This document shows positions 58,925 to 64,000 of a DNA stretch of 64,000 nucleotides, one piece after another (within the stretch, counting starts at the first letter, position 1; every line of letters starts with the position of its first letter). The position numbers were made by a program, and so were the translations under genes. This DNA comes from Actinomycetota bacterium (GTDB lineage: Bacteria > Actinomycetota > Actinomycetes > Propionibacteriales > Propionibacteriaceae): contig JAIUOR010000012.1 of the NCBI GenBank assembly GCA_020161795.1, positions 1 to 64,000 of the forward strand, in the 5' to 3' direction. The notes under the pieces are model-generated. The model was not told where the DNA came from. It made no database searches and worked only from the letters and a program-made list of their open reading frames with translations.

Positions 58925-60199
58925 CTACCCCTGCAGTGGCCAGGCGGTCACATCGTGGTGCGCGGGCACCTCGGCGACGCCGGGGCCCACCACGATCAGG
59001 GTGTCGGCGCCGGCGAGGTCGATCAGGGTCGGCTCGTCGCCTGACACCGGCTCGATCCCCCGCTCGGTCGCCCGGCCCAGCAGGTAATTGGTCGCCGCGG
59101 GGTCGACCGTCAGCTCACGCGTGACGGGAGCACTGACGCGGGGGCGCTCGGCGTCCAGACCCACCAGCTTGCGAATCAGCGGCTGCCCGAAGACCTGATA
59201 GCCGATGTAGGCAGCGGCCCCCTCCCGGGGCAGCACCAGCACCGGCACCTTGTCGTCCCCGACCAGCGCGAACAGCCCCGGCCCGGCCGGGTGCATCGCG
59301 ATCGGCGTCTCGTCGACCGTGCCCAACTCACCCAGGACGTCCGACAGCCCGGGCGTCACCTCGGCCACCAGCAGGATCAGGTCGGCCCGCAGCAGCTGAT
59401 CCGACAGCATCCTGCGCAGCGCTGCAGGCTCGGCGGGCAGGATGCCGATCGGGAAGACCTGGGCGCCGTCGCCGCGAGCGGCCGCCGCCAGCAAGGGCGT
59501 CCCCGCGTCGTAGACCTGGTGCAGCCGCTCCAGCGGCAGGCCGGGATCGACCAGATCGGCGCCCACGCTGGCCACCACCACGCGCGGCTTCGGCCGCGCC
59601 AGCACCTTGTCGATACCCACCTCGGCGAGCAGGCCGATCGCCCGGGCGTCCAGGACGGTGCCGCTGGCCAGCAGCGCATCGCCGTCGCTGAGCCGGGATC
59701 CGGCCAGCACCAACTTCTGCTGGAACACCGCCTCCGCTGTGAACTCGACCTCGTCCTCGAACTCGGTCGCCTCAGCCAGCGGCACCACCGCGTCGGCGCC
59801 TTCGGGGACGGGCGCGCCGGCGGTCACCTTGACCACGGTGCCCGGCATCAGCGGCGCGGCGCGGAAGCCGATCATGTCGATCTCGCCCACCACCGGCACC
59901 CGGACCGGGTGGTGGGGGGAGGCGCCGACCAGATTCGATCCGCGCACCGCCCAGCCGTCCACCTTCGCCGTCGTGCATACCGGCAGGTCGATGTCGGATT
60001 CGATGGATTCGCACAGGGTGAGCCCGACCGCGTCCAGCAGGCCGATGCCGAAGGGGCGCAGGCTGGTCACACCGGCCAGGAGCTGCTCCCGCTGTTCGTC
60101 AACGCTGCGGGGGCCGGCGGCCGGCGGTGGCGTTACGAGGGAAGGAAGGGGTGCCGCCGCGGGGGCGGTCTCCGGCTTGGAACGTCCGAACAAGGCCAT
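58925..60199 (-). CDS. glp: Gephyrin/MoeA-like protein (Glp), degenerate catalytic loops
   Basis: A 424-residue protein with the MoeA/gephyrin E-domain architecture. The DGWAVRG block (usual DGYAVR) with the active-site Asp is retained, as are ITVKVTAGAPVPEGADAVVPL and PIGILPAE. But the MoeA motifs STGDEL and GGVSxGxxD are changed: VASVGADLVD and LLVAEVTPGLSD. So molybdenum insertion is doubtful and a cell-division role like corynebacterial Glp is preferred; GlpR lies two genes away. ATG at 60199, 17 bp from the divergent cyclo-ligase start. Confidence 0.8.
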   Translation of the reverse strand: MALFGRSKPETAPAAAPLPSLVTPPPAAGPRSVDEQREQLLAGVTSLRPFGIGLLDAVGLTLCESIESDIDLPVCTTAKVDGWAVRGSNLVGASPHHPVRVPVVGEIDMIGFRAAPLMPGTVVKVTAGAPVPEGADAVVPLAEATEFEDEVEFTAEAVFQQKLVLAGSRLSDGDALLASGTVLDARAIGLLAEVGIDKVLARPKPRVVVASVGADLVDPGLPLERLHQVYDAGTPLLAAAARGDGAQVFPIGILPAEPAALRRMLSDQLLRADLILLVAEVTPGLSDVLGELGTVDETPIAMHPAGPGLFALVGDDKVPVLVLPREGAAAYIGYQVFGQPLIRKLVGLDAERPRVSAPVTRELTVDPAATNYLLGRATERGIEPVSGDEPTLIDLAGADTLIVVGPGVAEVPAHHDVTAWPLQG

Positions 60200-60216
60200 A
60201 CGTTTACGATAGGTCA
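60200..60216. promoter_or_regulatory. 17-bp shared symmetric -10 for glp and the cyclo-ligase gene
   Basis: Only ACGTTTACGATAGGTCA separates the two divergent ATGs. TACGAT read rightward ends 6 nt before the cyclo-ligase ATG, and TATCGT read leftward ends 6 nt before the glp ATG; they share the 7-bp TACGATA. Both fit TANNNT and imply leaderless transcripts from one symmetric element. Confidence 0.55.
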
Positions 60217-60801
60217 ATGACCGGCCAGCTCAGCGCAGCGCGCGCCGCGTGGCCGTCGAACCCCGCCAAGGATGCGCTCCGCCGCCGGATTCAGGCTCGC
60301 CGTCAGGCCGGGCCACTACCGGACGGCGACCGCACCGCGCGTGCTCTTCAGCTGTGCGCCGGCCGTCAGGTGGTGGCGGTCTACGCCTCCCTGCCCGCGG
60401 AGCCCGACAGCTGGGCGTTGATCGAGGCGCTGGCCGCCGCCGGCACGCGCATCCTGCTGCCGGTGCTGGGCCGGGAGCCCGACTGGGCCTGGTTCGAGGG
60501 GCCCGAGCGGCTGGAGCCGGCCCGGCGCGGCATCCAGCAGCCGCGCGGGGAGCGGCTGGGTGCGGCCGCGCTGGCGCAGGCCGAATGGATATGGATCCCG
60601 GGCCTGGCCGCGACGCGCGGCGGGGAGCGGCTCGGCACCGGCGGCGGCTGGTACGACCGGGCTTTGCGCCATTCCGCGGCGACCGCGCCGGTCGGCGTCC
60701 TGCTCTTCGACGGCGAGTTGCTCGACCAGGTGCCGACCGATCCGTGGGATCGGCGGGTCGACTGGGTGCTCACCGCCTCCGACACCCTCGGCGTGGAATA
60801 G
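60217..60801 (+). CDS. 5-formyltetrahydrofolate cyclo-ligase
   Basis: A 194-residue enzyme that converts 5-formyl-THF to 5,10-methenyl-THF with ATP. The N-terminal KDALRRRIQARRQA, VVAVYASLPAEPDSWAL and the substrate loop GERLGTGGGWYDRAL are the family marks. ATG at 60217 has no leader worth an RBS, consistent with a leaderless mRNA. Same gene order (beside FmdB/Ruc protein and glp) is found in mycobacteria. Confidence 0.92.
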   Translation: MTGQLSAARAAWPSNPAKDALRRRIQARRQAGPLPDGDRTARALQLCAGRQVVAVYASLPAEPDSWALIEALAAAGTRILLPVLGREPDWAWFEGPERLEPARRGIQQPRGERLGAAALAQAEWIWIPGLAATRGGERLGTGGGWYDRALRHSAATAPVGVLLFDGELLDQVPTDPWDRRVDWVLTASDTLGVE

Positions 60802-60877
60802 CGCAAGACGATACGGGGTTTACAGAGGCGATCCCCTACCATGGGGAGGTCACTCCCGTAGTCCCAGGAAGAACGCC

Positions 60878-61192
60878 ATGCCCACTTATCAGTACCGATG
60901 CACGCAGTGCGCCACCGAACTGGAAGCTGTGCAGAAGTTCACCGATCCCCCGCTGGCCGTGTGCCCCGAGTGCGAGGGCAGCCTGCGCAAGGTGTTCAGC
61001 GCGGTCGGGGTCGTGTTCAAGGGCTCCGGTTTCTACGCCACCGACAGCCGCTCCAAGGGCAAGAGCAACGCCGCCAAGCCGGCCGCGTCCTCGACCTCGT
61101 CCGCCTCCGATTCCAGCAGTGGGACGAAGGACGCCGCGGGCTCGAAGCCGGCCGAGAAGCCGGCATCCACAGCCGCCGCCAGCGCTGCCTGA
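60878..61192 (+). CDS. FmdB-family zinc ribbon protein, Ruc (Rv0991c)-like
   Basis: A 104-residue protein. Zinc ribbon with two CxxC pairs: CTQC (Cys8, Cys11) and CPEC (about Cys29, Cys32), then SAVGVVFKGSGFYATDSR, which is nearly the same in the mycobacterial redox-regulated chaperone Ruc. The remaining 45 residues are a Ser/Ala/Lys-rich disordered tail, also as in Ruc. A redox-sensitive chaperone role is thus plausible. ATG preceded by AGGAAG. Next to the cyclo-ligase gene as in mycobacteria. Confidence 0.85.
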   Translation: MPTYQYRCTQCATELEAVQKFTDPPLAVCPECEGSLRKVFSAVGVVFKGSGFYATDSRSKGKSNAAKPAASSTSSASDSSSGTKDAAGSKPAEKPASTAAASAA

Positions 61193-61235
61193 GCCTGTGC
61201 ACAACTGACCCCTCGGGTCAGCGCCTGGCCAGGTT

Positions 61236-61841
61236 ATGGGCGTGATCTCTCATCTGTTCGCTTCATTACGCCGAGCCGTGCGCTGGCATCGCCGGCTCCT
61301 GGCCGCGGTCTTCGCCGGCCTGGCGGTGTATTGCGTCCTGGCCGTCGTCACCGTCCGCGACGACACCGTCACCGTGTTGGCCGTCGCGACCGCGCTTCCC
61401 GGCGGGCAACCGCTGACGACCCGGGATCTGACACCCCTGCAGCTTCCGGCCGCGGCCGTTCCCGACGGCGCGCTGACCAGCGCCGATCAGGCCGTGGGAC
61501 GGGCGCTGGTCGCCCGCCTGCCGGCACGCGCGGTCCTCACCGCCGACTCCCTCGCCTCCGGCGACTCGCTGGTCGAGCCCGGACGCGTCGCGCTGCCGGT
61601 GTCGCTGGCCGATTCGGCACTGCTCGGGCTGCTGCGGGTCGGCGACCGGATCGATCTGCTGGGCACCGGACAGTCCGGCACCGTCGAGGTCCTGGCGAGC
61701 GCGGTGCGCGTCGTCGCGCTCCCGAAGATCGACGCCGGCCTGCTCGGCGGGCAGGCATCGGCCGTGCTGGTCGACGTCACCCGCGAGGAGGCGGCGCGCC
61801 TGGTCTCCGCCGGGTCGCCCCTCAGCTTCGCATTGAGTTGA
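61236..61841 (+). CDS. SAF domain protein, membrane-anchored (CpaB/RcpC-like)
   Basis: A 201-residue protein with one N-terminal membrane helix (about 23-38) and an extracytoplasmic SAF (antifreeze/CpaB-type) domain: LAVATALPGGQPLTTRDLTPLQLP, then a beta-clip region VGRALVARLPARAVLTADSL. The C-terminal half, with VALPVSLADSALLGLLRVGDRIDLLGT, matches the Flp pilus assembly CpaB/RcpC. No pilus genes are present, so it is likely an isolated envelope protein. Start at ATG 61236; GTG 61242 is possible. Confidence 0.78.
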   Translation: MGVISHLFASLRRAVRWHRRLLAAVFAGLAVYCVLAVVTVRDDTVTVLAVATALPGGQPLTTRDLTPLQLPAAAVPDGALTSADQAVGRALVARLPARAVLTADSLASGDSLVEPGRVALPVSLADSALLGLLRVGDRIDLLGTGQSGTVEVLASAVRVVALPKIDAGLLGGQASAVLVDVTREEAARLVSAGSPLSFALS

Positions 61842-61964
61842 TTCCGCGCTTGCCCGGTGAAGAACGCCGCGCCTATCGCCTTGTCACGTGGTGGTTGTCT
61901 GGTTCGCCACAGCGATGCGGGCCGTAAGCTGCGGGCTCAATCTACTCAAGGAGAGAAATCTGCC

Positions 61965-62333
61965 ATGAAGGGCTTCAAGGAATTCCTGATGCGGGGCAAC
62001 CTGATGGATCTGGCGATCGCCGTGATCATCGGCGGTGCGTTCGGCGCGGTCGTCAGCACGTTCACCGACGTGGTGCTCAGCGTGATCGGCCTGATCGGTG
62101 GCAACCCCGACTTCAGCACGGTTCGCCTCGGGCCGATCCTGATCGGCCCGTTCATCAACGCCGTGGTGTCCTTCGTGATCATCGCCGCGATCGTCTACTT
62201 CGGCATCATCAAGCCGCTCGCAGCAATGCAGAACCTCAGGAAGAAGGAAGAGGCCGAGGAAGCGGCCGCCCCGACCTCCGAGGAGTTGCTCACCGAGATC
62301 CGCGACCTGTTGAAGGCACAGTCGAAGAACTGA
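61965..62333 (+). CDS. mscL: Large-conductance mechanosensitive channel
   Basis: A 122-residue MscL. FKEFLMRGNLMDLAIAVIIGGAFGAVVSTF is the first helix with the gate residues; FINAVVSFVIIAAIVYFGIIKPL is the second; the C-terminal EEAEEAAAPTSEELLTEIRDLL is the cytoplasmic helical bundle. It opens under membrane tension to release solutes in hypo-osmotic shock. ATG at 61965 with AAGGAGA upstream. Conserved neighbour of the FmdB/cyclo-ligase genes in actinobacteria. Confidence 0.95.
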   Translation: MKGFKEFLMRGNLMDLAIAVIIGGAFGAVVSTFTDVVLSVIGLIGGNPDFSTVRLGPILIGPFINAVVSFVIIAAIVYFGIIKPLAAMQNLRKKEEAEEAAAPTSEELLTEIRDLLKAQSKN

Positions 62334-62410
62334 GTCGTCGTGCGGTGACCCTGGGTCGCGCCCGGGGTCACTGTCGTTTCCGTACCGATCCGAAGCCGGG
62401 CCGCGTTCGT

Positions 62411-62776
62411 TCAGTAGTGCGGGGGGACGTCGCGGAGCAGGCGCCGCTCGTCCGGGTTCAGCCGGGTCCGGGTGGTCGGGACGCGGGTCTCGAGCGTGAC
62501 CAGGTCGAGAAGCGCGCGCGTCCGGCCCAGCGCGGCGTGGAGCTGGGCGGCGCCGCAGCCCTGTCGCAGCTCGGCCGGAATCGGGTGCGGCCAGGGTTGC
62601 TCGGCTTCGATCGTGCCGAGGGCGTGGACGGCGATCCGCTCGGCATCCCAGCCGGCGTCGCGGAGTTCGGCCACCAGCCGCTGCGGCTCAGGCAGGGCAG
62701 GCTCGGTCAGCCCGAGTTCCTCCCCCACCAGCGCGTAGGTGATCGCCGCGTGCCAGCGCGGAGTGGCGGCGCTCAT
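62411..62776 (-). CDS. Conserved hypothetical protein
   Basis: A 121-residue mostly helical protein, Pro/Arg-rich, no signal peptide or membrane helix and no motif I recognise. It starts MSAATPRWHAAITYALVGEELGL and ends with NPDERRLLRDVPPHY. Its ATG overlaps the stop of the UDP-glucose pyrophosphorylase gene by 4 bp, so the two are co-translated. Converges on mscL. Confidence 0.55.
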   Translation of the reverse strand: MSAATPRWHAAITYALVGEELGLTEPALPEPQRLVAELRDAGWDAERIAVHALGTIEAEQPWPHPIPAELRQGCGAAQLHAALGRTRALLDLVTLETRVPTTRTRLNPDERRLLRDVPPHY

Positions 62777-64000
62777 CGGTAGTGCCGGCGCTCACCCTCG
62801 TCGGCCAGCGCGACGTCGCCGATCACCTCTGCCGGGGCGTCGAAGACCCAATCCCCCCGCACCACCAGCGAGTCGGCGCGGCGCAGCGAGGGCACCACCG
62901 AGACCCGCTCCTCGAAGTCGTCGACCAGCTTGAAGTAGCGGTCGTCCAGGTCGATCCGCGGGATGTCGGCCACCGCCTCCAGGGTGCCGTCCTGATGCAG
63001 GTCGAAGACGTCCGAGCGCAGCAGCATCAGTTCGTTGGTCGTCTTCACCGGCAGGAACCGATCCCGGCCCACGGCGATCGCCTGCGCGCCGGCGAACACC
63101 TCGATCGCCGAGCCCATCGCGGTCTCGAACTGCACCACCTTCGGCGATGCGGGGTCGGTCGGGTCGACGTTCTTCTCGTTGCGGATCAGCGGCAGCCCGA
63201 GCACACCCGACCGGTCGATCATCGCCTGCCGGACCTGGGCGATGTCGAGCCACAGGTTGTTGGCATGGAAGTAGGGGTGGCGATGCTCGTCGGTGAAGAA
63301 CTGCAGCTCGTCGGGCGCGGTCTGGGCGGTGTCGCGCAGGATCAGCTGGCCGTCGCGCTTGCGGATCGCGAGATGTCCGCCCTTGCGGTCGTTCACCGTC
63401 CGCGGGCAGACCTCGGCGGCGTAGGGAGCTCCGGTGGCGGCGAACCAGCCGGCGAGCCGGGCGTCGGGCGCGGCGCCGAGGTTGTCGCCGTTGGCGACGC
63501 TGACGTAGCGGAAGCCGGCATCCAGGAGCGCGTCGAGCACGCCGGAGCCCCACAGCGCCGGATACAGGTCGCCGTGGCCGGGCGGGCACCATTCCAGGCT
63601 CGGATCGTCCGGCCACTCCACCGGGGTGAAGTCGTCGGCGCGGATCTTCGGCTCGGCGTTCTGCAGGAAGTCCAGCGGCAGCCCGCCCACCGCCAGGTCG
63701 GGGTAGCGGGCCAGGTGGTCCAGGGTGTCGGAGCGGGTGCGGAAGCTGTCCATGAAGAGCAGCGGGAGCCGGACGCCGTAGGTCCGGCGCGCGTGGCGCA
63801 CCTGGGCGACGATCAGGTCGAGGAAGTTCTTGCCCTCGCGCACCGGCAGCAGCGACTTCGCCCGGTCCAGGCCCATCGAGGTGCCGAGGCCGCCATTGAG
63901 CTTCAGGATCGCGGTCTGCGCCAGCGCCGCCTGGGCATCGGCATCGCTGATCTCCACCTGGTCGAGCCGGGCCGGGGCGACCAGCGGGTCGATGGTGTCC
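62773..64000 (-). CDS. UTP--glucose-1-phosphate uridylyltransferase, eukaryotic type (5' end outside window)
   Basis: Partial: at least 409 residues in the window, the start lies to the right of the edge. It is a UDPGP-family (Pfam UDPGP type) pyrophosphorylase, unlike bacterial GalU: ILKLNGGLGTSMGLDRAKSLLPVR is the nucleotidyl-binding signature, then PDDPSLEWCPPGHGDLYPAL, VANGDNLGA and TVNDRKGGHLAI in order. It makes UDP-glucose for glycan and trehalose synthesis. In mycobacteria GalU lies next to moeA and the cyclo-ligase; here a non-homologous enzyme is close to the same place. Its stop overlaps the following gene by 4 bp. Confidence 0.9.
   Translation of the reverse strand, partial: DTIDPLVAPARLDQVEISDADAQAALAQTAILKLNGGLGTSMGLDRAKSLLPVREGKNFLDLIVAQVRHARRTYGVRLPLLFMDSFRTRSDTLDHLARYPDLAVGGLPLDFLQNAEPKIRADDFTPVEWPDDPSLEWCPPGHGDLYPALWGSGVLDALLDAGFRYVSVANGDNLGAAPDARLAGWFAATGAPYAAEVCPRTVNDRKGGHLAIRKRDGQLILRDTAQTAPDELQFFTDEHRHPYFHANNLWLDIAQVRQAMIDRSGVLGLPLIRNEKNVDPTDPASPKVVQFETAMGSAIEVFAGAQAIAVGRDRFLPVKTTNELMLLRSDVFDLHQDGTLEAVADIPRIDLDDRYFKLVDDFEERVSVVPSLRRADSLVVRGDWVFDAPAEVIGDVALADEGERRHYR

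Noticed and set aside
58925-60199. Plain MoeA (molybdopterin molybdotransferase)
   Set aside because: Key loops are missing and the gene sits with glpR/sepX, so Glp is the better call; fold-level relation to MoeA is kept in the description.
1-64000. CRISPR array, prophage, insertion sequence or rRNA operon
   Set aside because: No regular spaced repeats, no cas, integrase, transposase, phage structural genes or rRNA sequence were recognised.

Overview
The window reads as chromosomal DNA of a high-GC Gram-positive actinobacterium, most likely a member of the Propionibacteriales (Propionibacteriaceae-like). The evidence is the uniformly GC-rich coding sequence with many GTG starts, the divergent rsmI/pmt pair, the glpR(sepX)-rimJ-glp(moeA-like) block beside 5-formyltetrahydrofolate cyclo-ligase, an FmdB-type zinc ribbon protein and mscL (an order also seen around Rv0985c-Rv0996 of Mycobacterium), and an htdX-fabG4-fadA2-like lipid cluster. 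No rRNA, CRISPR array, transposase, integrase or phage gene was recognised.

Layout. 0-7.3 kb: a lipoprotein, tRNA-Gln(TTG), a TetR regulator, the tightly packed minus-strand operon rsmI-tatD-ksgA-ispE, and divergent protein O-mannosyltransferase. 7.4-11.3 kb: transporters (MFS, AzlCD, NCS2 uracil permease). 11.5-17.7 kb: a beta-oxidation-like set (acyl-CoA oxidase, TetR, thiolase, two-domain FabG, MaoC dehydratase). 17.7-27.5 kb: lipid and envelope genes (diacylglycerol kinase-like, GT2, CrtO-type acyltransferase), a MATE pump, an aldo/keto reductase, YggS, an AGPS-like FAD enzyme and a GNAT. 27.5-30.4 kb: a LysR regulator divergent from psuG-psuK. 30.4-34.2 kb: a giant membrane-anchored copper nitrite reductase (12 or so TM segments + cupredoxin + NirK) with a NnrS-like partner. 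34.2-35.6 kb: a histidine phosphatase and a phosphoribosyltransferase.

35.7-57.3 kb is a continuous block of carbohydrate catabolism, nearly all on the minus strand, ending against the 3' end of tRNA-Ala(CGC). Part 1 (35.7-42.4 kb) is a six-gene operon: lipoprotein sugar-binding protein, two CUT1 permeases, a GH91 (inulin fructotransferase/difructose-anhydride hydrolase) protein without a signal peptide, a LacI regulator and a short GH32-like enzyme. A clear TTGACG-17-TACCAT promoter is followed directly by a perfect 33-bp double LacI operator. I infer an import-and-hydrolyse route for difructose anhydrides or inulo-oligosaccharides. Part 2 (42.6-57.3 kb) is a sugar-acid regulon: three SDRs, an L-idonate-dehydrogenase-like enzyme, a mandelate-racemase-type dehydratase, GntR, an SMP-30 lactonase, a ribose-type ABC importer, D-mannonate dehydratase (ManD) with all catalytic residues, KDG kinase and IclR. 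Two promoter regions share a GATT-N6-AATC operator, so the importer and the dehydrogenase operon are probably co-regulated by GntR.

57.4-64 kb returns to housekeeping genes: tRNA-Ala, the GlpR/SepX-RimJ-Glp cell-division cluster, folate cyclo-ligase (its start only 17 bp from that of glp, with one symmetric -10 serving both), Ruc/FmdB protein, a SAF-domain protein, MscL, and a eukaryotic-type UDP-glucose pyrophosphorylase cut by the right edge. Small dispersed GTCATCCCCGCGAAGGCGGGGAT-like palindromes occur at four places, one of them inside the 3' end of tatD.
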